52,812 nucleotides of DNA, taken from the NCBI GenBank assembly GCA_002279705.1, contig NCCO01000001.1, forward strand, positions 1 through 52,812. The letters run 5' to 3'. This DNA is from Allobosea sp. 12-68-7 (GTDB taxonomy: Bacteria > Pseudomonadota > Alphaproteobacteria > Rhizobiales > Beijerinckiaceae). Positions 42,759 through 51,307 of this stretch are shown one piece after another. The notes beneath the pieces are model-generated. The model saw only the letters and a list, made by a program, of their open reading frames with translations, did no database searches and was not told where the DNA came from. Numbering within the stretch: position 1 is the stretch's first letter; each line of letters starts with the position of its first letter. Both the position numbers and the translations under genes were made by a program.

Positions 42759-43024
42759 TACGATCCCGGTTTCAACACCGCGCGCGCATAAGTTTCCAGC
42801 ACGGCGTTCATCCGGGTCTGATACCCCTTGCCCGTCGCCTTGTAGGCGTCGAGAACGGATTGCTTGACGCGCAGGGTCACCGGCCGCGTCAGGTCGGGCT
42901 CGACGACGCGGGCATTCTTCCAGAACGCGTCGCCGAGCTCGGGAATGTCGCTGTAGTCGATCTCGGACTCGGGCATCGCGGCCAGTTCCTCAATCGTTGG
43001 TTCCTGCGTGTATCGCGTTTTCAT
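42758..43024 (-). CDS. brnA: BrnA-family antitoxin
   Basis: This 88-residue antitoxin has an N-terminal toxin-neutralising part (EIDYSDIPELGDAFWKNA) and a C-terminal ribbon-helix-helix DNA-binding domain (RPVTLRVKQSVLDAYKATGK, then GYQTRMNAVLETYA), the standard BrnA layout. BrnA binds BrnT and represses its own operon. GGAGACGTT precedes the ATG. The start lies inside the 3' end of brnT (35-bp overlap), with toxin before antitoxin, which is the usual brnT-brnA order. Confidence 0.9.
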   Translation of the reverse strand: MKTRYTQEPTIEELAAMPESEIDYSDIPELGDAFWKNARVVEPDLTRPVTLRVKQSVLDAYKATGKGYQTRMNAVLETYARAVLKPGS

Positions 43025-43283
43025 AACGTCTCCTTTCCGCACGATTGGCTCGCCGCGCGGATATGATCCTGACCACGCCCTGTCGATCGGTGTGGACGAC
43101 GGTGAGGAACACGACGGACTCGACGATGCCGATCGAGATCTCGCGGACCTCGCCATAATCCGCCCGGCTATCGACCACGGTCAGAACCCGGCTCTCGAAG
43201 ATGCGCGCTGCGCGCTGGAAACTGACGCCATGCTTGGCGATGTTGGCCACGTTCTTGTCCTCGTCCCATTCGAACATGACCAT
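42990..43283 (-). CDS. brnT: BrnT-family ribonuclease toxin
   Basis: This 97-residue toxin of the RelE-like BrnT family degrades RNA and is neutralised by BrnA. Conserved segments are FEWDEDKNVANIAKHGVSFQ, AARIFESRVLTVVDSR and the C-terminal RIISARRANRAERRRYE, where the basic residues are those implicated in BrnT activity. The start is ATG 43283 or 43277. A perfect palindrome lies directly upstream as the likely autoregulatory operator. The gene is AT-rich at its 5' side, unlike its surroundings, consistent with horizontal acquisition. Confidence 0.9.
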   Translation of the reverse strand: MVMFEWDEDKNVANIAKHGVSFQRAARIFESRVLTVVDSRADYGEVREISIGIVESVVFLTVVHTDRQGVVRIISARRANRAERRRYENAIHAGTND

Positions 43284-43291
43284 GATTTGAT

Positions 43292-43306
43292 AATACAAAT
43301 TGTATT
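43292..43306. promoter_or_regulatory. Candidate brnTA autoregulatory operator
   Basis: AATACAA-A-TTGTATT is a perfect 7-1-7 palindrome nine bases upstream of the brnT start codon. It contains TACAAT, a plausible -10 hexamer, on the minus strand. BrnA is a ribbon-helix-helix repressor that binds palindromic operators in its own promoter, so this is the expected site. Confidence 0.7.
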
Positions 43307-43314
43307 GACACGCA

Positions 43315-43500
43315 ACATCGGAATGCGTTCGAGCACGAGGCGGCCGCCGGCTTCTTCCGCGCCTGCTGCTGCCCCGCTCGGAAGCGCGTGAGCATACCGA
43401 CGACCAGGACCGCTTCCGCTTCGACATCAGGCTGACGCTGCCCTTCGTCGGGCTGCTGACGCATTATCGGGGCTGGCTCGCGCCAGAAACGCCCTCGTAA
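43315..43500 (+). pseudogene. 3' remnant of a DUF4166-type gene
   Basis: An open stretch with no start codon, ending in TAA at 43498-43500, encodes about 60 residues. They include GGRRLLPRLLLPRSEAREH and then FRFDIRLTLPFVGLLTHYRG followed by WLAP. This strongly resembles the C-terminal end of DUF4166 proteins (often fused to SDR/saccharopine-dehydrogenase-like domains). The rest of the gene is missing: the homology stops next to the brnTA promoter. It is therefore a truncated remnant, with the breakpoint at about 43305-43320. Confidence 0.7.
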
Positions 43501-43649
43501 CACATGCACGCACATGGCTCGGGTCTGCATCCGCAGCGCACGCTCTCTGCGCCGCGGCGCATGGCCGCCCGCCATGGCTGCGGCTAGAGTCGCCCTATCA
43601 GAGCCGCGTCATCATGCGCGGCATCCGCGATCACGAGGCAGCCGCATCC

Positions 43650-44741
43650 ATGAGCCAGCTCTTCAGCCCCTACCAGATCGGCGGATTGACCCTCGCCAAC
43701 CGCATCGTGATCGCGCCGATGTGCCAGTATTCGGCCGAGAACGGCCACACGACCGACTGGCACACGATCCATCTCGGCAATCTCTCGCATTCCGGCGCAG
43801 GCCTGCTGATCATCGAGGCGACGGCGGTCGAGCCGGCCGGGCGCATCAGCCCGCAGGATGTCGGGCTCTGGGACGATGGCACGGAGGCCGCGCTGGCCAG
43901 GACGCTGAAGGCCGTGCGCGCGCATTCCGACATGCCGGTCGCGATCCAGCTCGCCCATGCGGGCCGCAAAGCGTCCGTCGCGCAGCCCTGGCATGGCGGC
44001 GGGCAGCTGACCCTCGAGGCCGGCGGCTGGCAGACGATCGCCCCCTCCGCGGTTGCTTTCGACGGCCATGCGCGCCAGCCCCGCGCGCTGACGGGCGACG
44101 ACATCGCGCGGCTCTGCGAGCGCTTCGCGGAAGCGGCCCGGCGCTCGGTGCGGCTCGGCTTCGCCGCGATCGAGCTGCACGCCGCCCATGGCTATCTGAT
44201 GCACCAGTTCCTCTCGCCGCTCTCCAACAGGCGCGAGGATGATTTCGGCGGTTCGCTGGAGAACCGGATGCGCTTCCCGCTCGCCGCCTTCGAGGCGGTG
44301 AAGGCCGTGGTTCCGGCGGGTTATCCCGTCGGCGTAAGGCTGTCGGCGACCGATTGGGTGCCGGGCGGCTGGGACCTGGAGCAGTCGATCGCCTTTTCGC
44401 AGGCGCTCGGGGCGCGCGGGGCCGATTTCATCCATGTCTCCAGCGGCGGCAATTCCGGCGCGCAGCAGATCCCGCTCGGCCCGAACTACCAGGTACCCTT
44501 CGCGCGGGCGGTGAAGCAGGCGACCGGCCTGCCGACCATCGCGGTCGGGCTGATCACCGAGGCCGAGCAGGCCGAGGCGATCGTCGGCACGGGCGACGCC
44601 GATCTCGTCGGCATCGCGCGCGGCATCCTCTACGATCCGCGCTGGCCCTGGCACGCCGCCGCGCAGCTCGGCGCCACGGTCAAGGTGCCCAACCAATATC
44701 TCCGCTCGCAGCCGCGCCAGTTCAAGACGCTGTTCGGGTGA
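43650..44741 (+). CDS. Old Yellow Enzyme family NADH:flavin oxidoreductase (YqjM-like)
   Basis: This 363-residue FMN-dependent ene-reductase of the thermophilic-like/YqjM class shows RIVIAPMCQYSAENGHTTDW, in which the Cys and Tyr are the class-defining residues. HAGRKAS, ELHAAHGYLMHQFLSPLSN, RREDDFGGSLENRMRF and the C-terminal GIARGILYDPRWPWHAA follow. Such enzymes reduce activated C=C bonds of enones and similar electrophiles; the physiological substrate is unknown. I chose the ATG at 43650 because the family starts at S/LFxP; an upstream ATG (43614) would add a non-conserved leader. Confidence 0.92.
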   Translation: MSQLFSPYQIGGLTLANRIVIAPMCQYSAENGHTTDWHTIHLGNLSHSGAGLLIIEATAVEPAGRISPQDVGLWDDGTEAALARTLKAVRAHSDMPVAIQLAHAGRKASVAQPWHGGGQLTLEAGGWQTIAPSAVAFDGHARQPRALTGDDIARLCERFAEAARRSVRLGFAAIELHAAHGYLMHQFLSPLSNRREDDFGGSLENRMRFPLAAFEAVKAVVPAGYPVGVRLSATDWVPGGWDLEQSIAFSQALGARGADFIHVSSGGNSGAQQIPLGPNYQVPFARAVKQATGLPTIAVGLITEAEQAEAIVGTGDADLVGIARGILYDPRWPWHAAAQLGATVKVPNQYLRSQPRQFKTLFG

Positions 44742-44748
44742 GACGCGC

Positions 44749-45027
44749 TCAGCCGTAGCGGTAGGAGCTGACCACGATGCGCTTCCAGCCGAAGGAGGCC
44801 ATGCAGGCGGCGTAGGTCTGGTGGTAGGCGGGCTCGCCGCCCTGGGCCCAGATGTCGGCGGCCGCCGCGCGCTTGGCCGCCGCCGCACGGCCGAGGCAGG
44901 TCGCATCGGCCTCGCCCGACGGGATGGCCGGCTGTCCCGCCAGGGGTTGGAACCCATAGGTCGGGATGGTGCCCTGGCAGGCGCAAAGGACCAACAGACC
45001 GGCACATGCCAAAGCCTTGACCGCCAT
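44749..45027 (-). CDS. Small putative lipoprotein
   Basis: This 92-residue protein begins with a lipoprotein-like signal (MAVKALACAGLLVLCACQG, with a candidate lipobox LCAC). A short mature part carries two further cysteines (ATCLGRAAA and TYAACMASFGWKR) that may form a disulfide. It resembles small uncharacterised alphaproteobacterial envelope proteins; no function can be assigned. GGAG lies 10 bases before the ATG at 45027; an in-frame ATG at 45051 is possible. It converges with the OYE gene (7-bp gap) and is divergent from the M32 peptidase gene. Confidence 0.65.
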   Translation of the reverse strand: MAVKALACAGLLVLCACQGTIPTYGFQPLAGQPAIPSGEADATCLGRAAAAKRAAAADIWAQGGEPAYHQTYAACMASFGWKRIVVSSYRYG

Positions 45028-45110
45028 GGGGTTCACGCTCCAGCACCGCATCAGATGGCAAATGCTAGCCGCACCCGTGGCGGCCCACAATCGAGACCCG
45101 AGGACACGCC

Positions 45111-46598
45111 ATGACCGCCTATTCCGACCTCTCCGCCCATTTCGGCCGGGCCGCTGCGCTCGGGAACGCCATCGGCATCCTGCAATGGGACAATGACGTG
45201 ATGATGCCCAAGGGCGCGGCCGGCACACGGGCCGAGAGCCTGGCGCTGCTGAGGGTGATGCACCACGGGCTGACCACCGATGCCCGCATCGGCGACTGGC
45301 TGGCGGACGCCGATGCGGATGACGGGCTCGGGCCCTGGGAGCAGGCCAATCTCCGCGAGATCCGGCGGCTCTGGACGGTGGAGACCGCCCTGCCGGCCGA
45401 TCTCGTCGAGGCCTCCTCCAGGGCGATCTCGGCCTGCGAGATGCGCTGGCGCCAGGCGCGAGCGGAGTCCGACTTCGCGGGCCTGCTGCCCTTCCTCGCC
45501 GAGGTGCTCACGCTGCAGCGCGAGATCGGCCGGGCCAAGGGCGAGAAGCTCGGGCTCTCGCCTTACGACGCGCTGCTCAACGACTATGAGCCGGGCGGGC
45601 GCGCGGCGACCATCGACGCGCTGTTCGACGATCTCGCCGCCTTCCTGCCAGACTTCACGCAAGGCGTGCTGGCGGTGCAGGCGCGGCGCCCGCAGACGCC
45701 CGATCCGGAAGGGCCCTTCGCGATCGAGGCGCAGCGGGCGCTCGGCCTTAGGATGATGGCGGCGCTCGGCTACGACTTCGAGCGCGGGCGGCTCGACGTC
45801 TCCACCCATCCGTTCTGCGGTGGTGCCGACAATGATGTGCGCATCACCACCCGCTATGACGAGGGCGACTTCGCCAAGGCGCTGATGGGCGTGCTGCACG
45901 AAACCGGGCATGCGCTCTACGAACAGGGCCGGCCGCAAGGCTATCTCCACCAGCCGGTCGGCCAGGCGCGCGGCATGAGCCTGCATGAGAGCCAGTCGCT
46001 GCTGGTCGAGATGCAGGCCTGCCGCTCCGAAGAGTTCATCGCCTATGCCGCGCCGCTGATGCGGGAAGCCTTCGGCGGTTCGGGCCCGGCCTGGGAGACG
46101 GACGCGCTATGGCGGCGCTACACCAAGGTCGAGCCCGGCTTCATCCGCGTCGATGCCGACGAGGTGACCTATCCGGCCCATGTCATCCTGCGCTACCGGC
46201 TCGAGAAGGCGCTGATCGCCGACGCCATGCCGCTCTCCGAGCTGCCCGCCGCCTGGAACGCCGGCATGCAGGAGTTGCTCGGCGTCACCGTCCCCCATGA
46301 CCGGCTCGGCTGCCTGCAGGACGTGCATTGGCCGAGCGGCGGCTGGGGCTATTTCCCGACCTATACGCTGGGCGCCATGACCGCCGCGCAGATCTTCGAG
46401 GCCGCCTGCCAGGCCCAGCCAGACATCCTGCCCGGCATCGGCCGCGGCGATTTCTCAGCCCTGCTGGCCTGGCTGCGCATGCATATCCACAGCCAGGGCT
46501 GCCTGCTGGAGACCGACGATCTGCTGACGCAGGCGACGGGCCGCCCGCTCGATGCCTCGGTGTTCAAGGCGCATCTGCAGCGGCGCTATGGCGGCTGA
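45111..46598 (+). CDS. Carboxypeptidase M32 (Taq family)
   Basis: This 495-residue metallocarboxypeptidase removes C-terminal residues from peptides in the cytosol. The zinc motif HETGH is at residues 263-267, followed by the family segments GMSLHESQSLLVE (third ligand region), DADEVTYPAHVILRYRLEK, and GCLQDVHWPSGGWGYFPTYT near the C-terminus. Length and motifs are complete. GAGGAC precedes the ATG. It starts 84 bp from the divergent lipoprotein gene. Confidence 0.94.
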   Translation: MTAYSDLSAHFGRAAALGNAIGILQWDNDVMMPKGAAGTRAESLALLRVMHHGLTTDARIGDWLADADADDGLGPWEQANLREIRRLWTVETALPADLVEASSRAISACEMRWRQARAESDFAGLLPFLAEVLTLQREIGRAKGEKLGLSPYDALLNDYEPGGRAATIDALFDDLAAFLPDFTQGVLAVQARRPQTPDPEGPFAIEAQRALGLRMMAALGYDFERGRLDVSTHPFCGGADNDVRITTRYDEGDFAKALMGVLHETGHALYEQGRPQGYLHQPVGQARGMSLHESQSLLVEMQACRSEEFIAYAAPLMREAFGGSGPAWETDALWRRYTKVEPGFIRVDADEVTYPAHVILRYRLEKALIADAMPLSELPAAWNAGMQELLGVTVPHDRLGCLQDVHWPSGGWGYFPTYTLGAMTAAQIFEAACQAQPDILPGIGRGDFSALLAWLRMHIHSQGCLLETDDLLTQATGRPLDASVFKAHLQRRYGG

Positions 46599-46730
46599 GG
46601 CCGCCATAGATTAAACTCACTCCAGACAAGGACTTAGGCGACCATCCGCGCCGTCCGGCCATGCCCGGACGTGGCTTGCCAGCGGAGCCGCGGCGGCCGA
46701 TGCAGGGCGCATCGATGCCCGAGGTGCCCC

Positions 46731-47039
46731 ATGACCGAGACCAAGCCCCTGCCCCGCATCACCATCACCTATTGCTCGATGTGCCAGTGGATGCTGCGCG
46801 CCGCCTGGCTCGGCCAGGAGCTGCTCTCGACCTTCGGGCAGGAGCTCGGCGAGGTCGCGCTGATCCCGCGCAGCGGCGGCATCTTCCAGATCCATTACGA
46901 GGGCGAGCTGATCTGGGACCGCAAGAGCGAGGGCGGCTTCCCCGATTCCAAGGTGCTGAAGCAGCGCGTGCGCGACCGGCTCGATCCCGAGCGCAGCCTC
47001 GGCCATGTCGACGGGCATGCGGCGGTGGAGAGCGTTTGA
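46731..47039 (+). CDS. SelT/SelW/SelH-family thioredoxin-like protein
   Basis: This 102-residue protein of the bacterial SelW-like family has the N-terminal redox motif CSMC (in ITITYCSMCQWMLRAAWLGQ) and the conserved GIFQIHYEGELIWDRKSEGG, then FPDSKVLKQRVRD. Here the redox motif uses cysteine, not selenocysteine. The molecular role is unknown, probably thiol redox chemistry. The ATG at 46731 follows GAGGTGCCCC. A hairpin (GTCCGG...CCGGAC) lies upstream at about 46654-46671. Confidence 0.87.
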   Translation: MTETKPLPRITITYCSMCQWMLRAAWLGQELLSTFGQELGEVALIPRSGGIFQIHYEGELIWDRKSEGGFPDSKVLKQRVRDRLDPERSLGHVDGHAAVESV

Positions 47040-47068
47040 GCGTGATTTCGTCGCCCTCGGAACCACAC

Positions 47069-47174
47069 CGTCATCCTGGGCGACCGAAGGTCGTCCGGGA
47101 TCCATCATAGGGCATTGTCGGCGCCCTATGATGGATCCCGGCCTGCGCGGCTACGCCGCTTGTCCAGGATGACG
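47069..47174. repeat. Dispersed palindromic repeat, copy 5
   Basis: Borders are CGTCATCCTGGG and TCCAGGATGACG, with inner arms GGGATCCATCATAGGGC and GCCCTATGATGGATCCC. It lies between the convergent selW-like and thiE genes, where it could act as a bidirectional terminator or 3' stabiliser. Confidence 0.9.
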
Positions 47175-47203
47175 GGGGTGGTTGGGAGAGAGGCTGGCAG
47201 GGG

Positions 47204-47812
47204 TTAAGCGGCGCGGCTGCGCGTCGCCGCGATCCAGGCCTTCAGCCGCGCTTCCGGATCGGCGTTCAGCGTGATGTCGGTGACCGCCGAGACGATGTCG
47301 GCGCCCGCTTCGAACACGCCCGGCGCGCGTTCCAGCGAGACGCCGCCGATGCCGACGAGCGGGATGGCGCCGATCCGGCGCTTCCAGTCGGTGACGCGCT
47401 CGAGGCCCTGCGGCGCCCATTTCATCGCCTTCAGGATGGTCGGATAGACCGGGCCGAGCGCGACATAGTCCGGCTGCGTGCCGAGCGCGCGCTCCAGTTC
47501 GGCCTCGTCATGGCTGCTGACGCCGAGCCGCATCCCGGCCTTGCGGATCGCGGCGAGATCGGCGCCGTCGAGATCCTCCTGGCCGAGATGGACGAAATCG
47601 CAGCCCTCCTCGATGGCGAGCCGCCAGTAATCGTTCACGACCAGCACGCAGCCGGTTTCAGCGCAGAGCGTCTTCGCGCGGGCGATCTCGCGGCCGGTCT
47701 CGGCTTCGCTGCGGTCCTTGACGCGCAGCTGCACCAGCCTGACGCCGAGCGGCAGCATGCGGGCGAGCCAGTCGGCGCTGTCGAAGATCGGATAGAACGG
47801 GTCGAGCTTCAT
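47204..47812 (-). CDS. thiE: Thiamine phosphate synthase
   Basis: ThiE joins HMP-pyrophosphate and thiazole phosphate to make thiamine phosphate. The 202-residue TIM barrel has QLRVKDRSEAE, VNDYWRLAIEEGCDFVHLGQ with the next EDLD, GVSSHDEAEL and ALGPVYPTILKAMKWAPQGL, the alphaproteobacterial variant of the phosphate-binding segment. The ATG at 47812 is 11 bp from the thiG stop; a GTG at 47827 would overlap thiG. It is the last gene of the thiOSGE operon. Confidence 0.93.
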   Translation of the reverse strand: MKLDPFYPIFDSADWLARMLPLGVRLVQLRVKDRSEAETGREIARAKTLCAETGCVLVVNDYWRLAIEEGCDFVHLGQEDLDGADLAAIRKAGMRLGVSSHDEAELERALGTQPDYVALGPVYPTILKAMKWAPQGLERVTDWKRRIGAIPLVGIGGVSLERAPGVFEAGADIVSAVTDITLNADPEARLKAWIAATRSRAA

Positions 47813-47823
47813 GGAGACTGCTT

Positions 47824-48597
47824 TCACGAGAGGAAGGCCTTGCCCATGACCGGGGTCGAGGGCGCGGCCATGTCGCGCGCCTCGATCGGCTGCGCCTGGA
47901 AGGCCTGGTGGCCGGCCTCGATCGCCCGGGCGAAGGCCTGCGCCATTCTGACGGGGTCGCCGGCCTTGGCGACGGCCGTGTTGAGCAGGATCGCGTCATA
48001 GCCCAGCTCCATCGCCTGGGCGGCGTGGGAGGGCAGGCCGATGCCGGCATCGACCACCAGCGGGATGCCGGGGAAATGCGCCCGCATGCTGCGCAGACCG
48101 TAAACGTTGTTCAGGCCGCGGCCCGAGCCGATCGGCGCGCCCCAGGGCATCAGCACCTCGCAGCCGGCATCGAGCAGGCGGCCGCCGACGACGAGATCCT
48201 CGGTGGTGTAGGGGAAGACCTCGAAGCCGTCCTGGGTGAGGATGCGCGCCGCCTCGATCAGCCCGACGACATCAGGCTGGAGCGTGTCGTCCTCGCCGAT
48301 GACCTCGAGCTTGATCCAGTTCGTGCCGAAGACCTCGCGCGCCATCTGCGCCGTCGTCACCGCCTCCTTGACGCCGTGGCAGCCGGCCGTGTTGGGCAGC
48401 ACGCGCACACCGAGATCGCGGATCAGCGACCAGAAGGCCTGCCCGGCCCCGCCCTCGCCGGCCTCGCGCCGCAGCGAGACGGTGACGATCTCGACGCCCG
48501 ACGCCTTCACCGCCTCCGCCAGGATGGCGGGGGACGGATATTGCGCCGTGCCGAGGAAGAGCCGGCTCTTCGGCTCGAACCCATAGAAGCTCGCCAT
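47824..48597 (-). CDS. thiG: Thiazole synthase ThiG
   Basis: ThiG builds the thiazole ring from deoxyxylulose phosphate, dehydroglycine and ThiS-thiocarboxylate. The 257-residue protein shows [34 protein letters not shown], the active-site Lys in [23 protein letters not shown] and [20 protein letters not shown]. All are ThiG signatures, and length is normal. It follows thiS by about 13 bp and is translated just ahead of thiE. Confidence 0.96.
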   Translation of the reverse strand: MASFYGFEPKSRLFLGTAQYPSPAILAEAVKASGVEIVTVSLRREAGEGGAGQAFWSLIRDLGVRVLPNTAGCHGVKEAVTTAQMAREVFGTNWIKLEVIGEDDTLQPDVVGLIEAARILTQDGFEVFPYTTEDLVVGGRLLDAGCEVLMPWGAPIGSGRGLNNVYGLRSMRAHFPGIPLVVDAGIGLPSHAAQAMELGYDAILLNTAVAKAGDPVRMAQAFARAIEAGHQAFQAQPIEARDMAAPSTPVMGKAFLS

Positions 48598-48610
48598 GTC
48601 GGTGATCCTC

Positions 48611-48808
48611 TCAGCCGCCCTGCATCGGGGCGACGACCTCGATGCGGTCGCCCTCCATCAGCGTGACGGTCTCGCGCTTGCGGGCCGGGACGAAATCGCC
48701 GTTCACCGCGGTGGCCACGACCTTGCCGGCATAGCCGAGCTCGGCCAGCGCCTGCTCGAGCGTGGTGGCGGCGACCTCGCGCGGCTCGCCGTTAAGCAGC
48801 AACGTCAT
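48611..48808 (-). CDS. thiS: Sulfur carrier protein ThiS
   Basis: ThiS carries sulfur as a C-terminal thiocarboxylate for thiazole formation. The 65-residue ubiquitin-like protein ends in the obligatory Gly-Gly (VVAPMQGG), and has the family pattern VAVNGDFVP-like ([12 protein letters not shown]) and EGDRIEVV. Its start lies 17 bp inside thiO, indicating coupling. Confidence 0.95.
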   Translation of the reverse strand: MTLLLNGEPREVAATTLEQALAELGYAGKVVATAVNGDFVPARKRETVTLMEGDRIEVVAPMQGG

Positions 48809-49826
48809 GAAGCCTCTCCGGGATGCTGTTCGGATCGAGCAGGGCGTCCGCCGCCAGCCGGGCCATGGCCGGGCTCAGCAGAAAACCGTGCCGATAGAAG
48901 CCGTTGACATGAATGACCCGGCCGCGACGCGTCAGGCGCGGCAGGTTGTCGGGAAAGGCCGGGCGGGCATCGACGCCGATCTCGACGATCTGCGCCTCGC
49001 CGAAGGCCGGATGCAGCGCATAGGCGCCGCCGAGCAGTTCCAGCATCGAGCGCGCGGTGACGGCGCCGCGGTCGCCGCCCTCGATCATCGTCGCGCCGAC
49101 CATGAAGATGCCGTCCGCGCGCGGCACGACATAGAGCGGGATGCGCGGATGCAGCAGCCGCACCGGGCGCGACAGCGTGACGTCGCGAGTGCGCAACAGC
49201 AGCATCTCGCCCTTGACGCCGCGCAGATCGGGCAGCGCCTCGCGGGCGGCGAGCCCGCGACAGTCCAGCACCGCGTCAGCCGCGACGTCCTCCGGCGCGA
49301 CCTCGCAGCCGTAATGGATGCGCCCGCCCAGCGCGATGACCTTCGCCGCCAGTCCCGCCAGCGCCAGGCGCGGATCGAGATGGCCCTCGCTCTCGAAGAA
49401 CAGCGCCTTGCCGAAGCGCCCGGCGAGATCGGGCTCGAGCGCGGCGATGGCTTCCGCCTCGATCTCGACCAGATGGGAGGTGCGGCTGGCGAAGCGGCGC
49501 AGTTCGGCGCGGTCGCGGCTGGGAGCGACCACGAGCGTGCCCTTGCGGACGACGCCCTCGACATGGCGCTCCCACCAGCTTGCCGCCTCCTGGCCGAGCC
49601 GGACCACCGGCTCCTCGGCGCTCTCGCCCTCGCACCAGGGCGCGAGCATGCCGCCGGCCCACCAGGAGCAGGCTTTCGCGCCTGCCGTTTCGCCCCGCTC
49701 GAAGATCTCGACCTCGGCGCCACGCCCGAGCAGTTCGAGCGCGCAGGCGAGGCCGACGACGCCGGCGCCGACGATGCCGACGCGCAGCGGCGCCGGGGAT
49801 CGAGACGGAATGGATGCGTGCGGCAT
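48792..49826 (-). CDS. thiO: Glycine oxidase ThiO
   Basis: ThiO is an FAD-dependent oxidase that converts glycine to the dehydroglycine used by ThiG in aerobic organisms. The 344-residue protein has the dinucleotide motif VGIVGAGVVGLACALEL, the ThiO segment CSWWAGGMLAPWCEGE and, near the end, HVNGFYRHGFLLSPAMA. Its presence in place of thiH points to aerobic thiazole synthesis. It is the first gene of the operon, about 65 bp behind the TPP riboswitch. Confidence 0.94.
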   Translation of the reverse strand: MPHASIPSRSPAPLRVGIVGAGVVGLACALELLGRGAEVEIFERGETAGAKACSWWAGGMLAPWCEGESAEEPVVRLGQEAASWWERHVEGVVRKGTLVVAPSRDRAELRRFASRTSHLVEIEAEAIAALEPDLAGRFGKALFFESEGHLDPRLALAGLAAKVIALGGRIHYGCEVAPEDVAADAVLDCRGLAAREALPDLRGVKGEMLLLRTRDVTLSRPVRLLHPRIPLYVVPRADGIFMVGATMIEGGDRGAVTARSMLELLGGAYALHPAFGEAQIVEIGVDARPAFPDNLPRLTRRGRVIHVNGFYRHGFLLSPAMARLAADALLDPNSIPERLHDVAA

Positions 49827-49890
49827 GCCCTACCCTCGCGGCCGGGAGGGCTGCGGCCGTGGCAGGACGGGTGAAGCGACGCTGCGACGA

Positions 49891-49973
49891 CCGTTCCCTT
49901 CGCCGGCATTATCCGGATCAGGTTCGATGGGTTGGCGACCTGCGCCTCTCAGCCTTGCGGCACCCCAACGGAT
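49891..49973 (-). ncRNA. TPP riboswitch (THI element)
   Basis: On the minus strand the leader of thiO contains the conserved core GGGGTGCC, GGCTGAGA and, further on, ACCC followed by GAACCTGATCCGGATAATGCC and GGGAAC. These are the P2/P3 and P4/P5 signatures of the thiamine pyrophosphate riboswitch, in the right order and spacing. When TPP is bound it should repress the thiOSGE operon, in Gram-negatives commonly by occluding the ribosome-binding site. Confidence 0.95.
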
Positions 49974-50038
49974 CACTTTCAATCTAGTTTGCCATGACGG
50001 CATGAGCAAGGCGGGGCGGGTCTGTCCTCCTCAGCGGG

Positions 50039-50143
50039 GTCATCCCGGGCGGAGCGAAGCGCAGACCCGGGATCCATGCCTGAGCCTCGCTCGGTGGGGT
50101 TCCGGAATGGATCCCGGGTCTCCCTGCGGTCGCCCGGGATGAC
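50039..50143. repeat. Dispersed palindromic repeat, copy 6
   Basis: GTCATCCCGGGCGG at the left pairs with CGCCCGGGATGAC at the right, and inner GACCCGGGATCCAT pairs with ATGGATCCCGGGTC. It lies between the thi-operon leader and the stop of the enolase-superfamily gene; together with the riboswitch it accounts for most of the 360-bp gene-free stretch at 49827-50188. Confidence 0.9.
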
Positions 50144-50188
50144 CCGCGCATTTAGATTGCCTGGCTTCGCGTTCGGATGCCGTCGAGG

Positions 50189-51307
50189 TCAGCCCAGCGG
50201 CTTGGCGAAGCGGGCGAAGGCGTCGTTCGTGGGCGTCGTGCCGGCGCCCGGCCGCTGGGGCTTCAGAAAGCAGCCATCGACGACATTGGCCGGCTCCTCG
50301 AAGGCGTCCTTGATCCAGGGGATGTATTCGAGGACCGGCGTCGCCTGGTGCCAATAGGCGAGATGGACATGGACCTGGCTCATCTCGCCGGCATGGGGCG
50401 CGACCGGCAGACGGCTCGCCAGAGCGAGATCGGCAACCTGGATGTATTCGGTGATGCCGCCGAGCCGGGTCACATCGGGCTGGACATAATGGATCGCATC
50501 GGCCGCGATGAAGGCGCGGAAGGCGTCGAGCGAATAGAGCTGCTCGCCGAGCGCGACGGGAATCGACGTGTCGCGGGCGAGCGCCGCATGCGAGCCGACA
50601 TCGTCATACCAGAGCGGCTCCTCGAACCAGAAGATGTCGAGCGGCTCGGCCCGCGCGCAGAAGCGCTTGCAGGTCGGCAGATCCCATTTGCCGTTGCCGT
50701 CGATGGCGAGCGAAACATGGGGGCCGACGGCGTGCCGCACCGCCTCGAGCCGGCCGATATCGATGCCGGGATCGGCATGGCCGACCTTGACCTTGATGCG
50801 GTGGAAGCCGTCGCGCTCGACGGCCCTGCGGCAGCCCTCGATGAGCTGGTCCTTCGGAATCGAGAGCCAGCCGATATCGGTGTTGTAGGCCTCGAGCCGC
50901 GGCTTGCTGGCGCCGCCGAGCCAGTGCCAGAGCGGCACGCCGGCCTGTTTCGCCTTGAGATCCCAGAGCGCGACATCCACCGCGGCGAGCGCGAGCTGGG
51001 TGATGCCGGCGCGGCCGACCCATTGCAGCGCCGGATGGCGGGCGAGCTTGAGCCAGAGCCGGTTGCTCTCCGAGGCATCCTCGCCGAGCAGCAGCGGGGC
51101 ATAGCAATCCCGGATGCAGGCGGTGATCAGCCGGTCGGAGGGGAGATCGGCATGGGTGCCGGTGAAGCCATAGCCCTCCAGCCCCTCCTCCGTGACGATC
51201 TTGGTGCCGACCACGCCCCAATGGCTGATGCGATGCGTCGAATCGGCGATCGACCCGCCGGTGACGGGGATGTGCAGGATGAAGGGTTCGATTCTGGCGA
51301 TGCGCAT
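50189..51307 (-). CDS. Mandelate racemase/muconate lactonizing enzyme family protein (enolase superfamily)
   Basis: This 372-residue enolase-superfamily member abstracts a proton alpha to a carboxylate. An N-terminal capping domain is followed by the barrel with RIKVKVG (catalytic KxK), the three metal ligands in [21 protein letters not shown] and VALGEQLYS, and the opposite-face His in [11 protein letters not shown], consistent with the mandelate-racemase subgroup. Substrate is probably a sugar acid or related hydroxy acid; a precise assignment is not possible. GGGAGGAC lies upstream of the ATG at 51307. It is the last non-phage gene before the prophage edge. Confidence 0.85.
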   Translation of the reverse strand: MRIARIEPFILHIPVTGGSIADSTHRISHWGVVGTKIVTEEGLEGYGFTGTHADLPSDRLITACIRDCYAPLLLGEDASESNRLWLKLARHPALQWVGRAGITQLALAAVDVALWDLKAKQAGVPLWHWLGGASKPRLEAYNTDIGWLSIPKDQLIEGCRRAVERDGFHRIKVKVGHADPGIDIGRLEAVRHAVGPHVSLAIDGNGKWDLPTCKRFCARAEPLDIFWFEEPLWYDDVGSHAALARDTSIPVALGEQLYSLDAFRAFIAADAIHYVQPDVTRLGGITEYIQVADLALASRLPVAPHAGEMSQVHVHLAYWHQATPVLEYIPWIKDAFEEPANVVDGCFLKPQRPGAGTTPTNDAFARFAKPLG

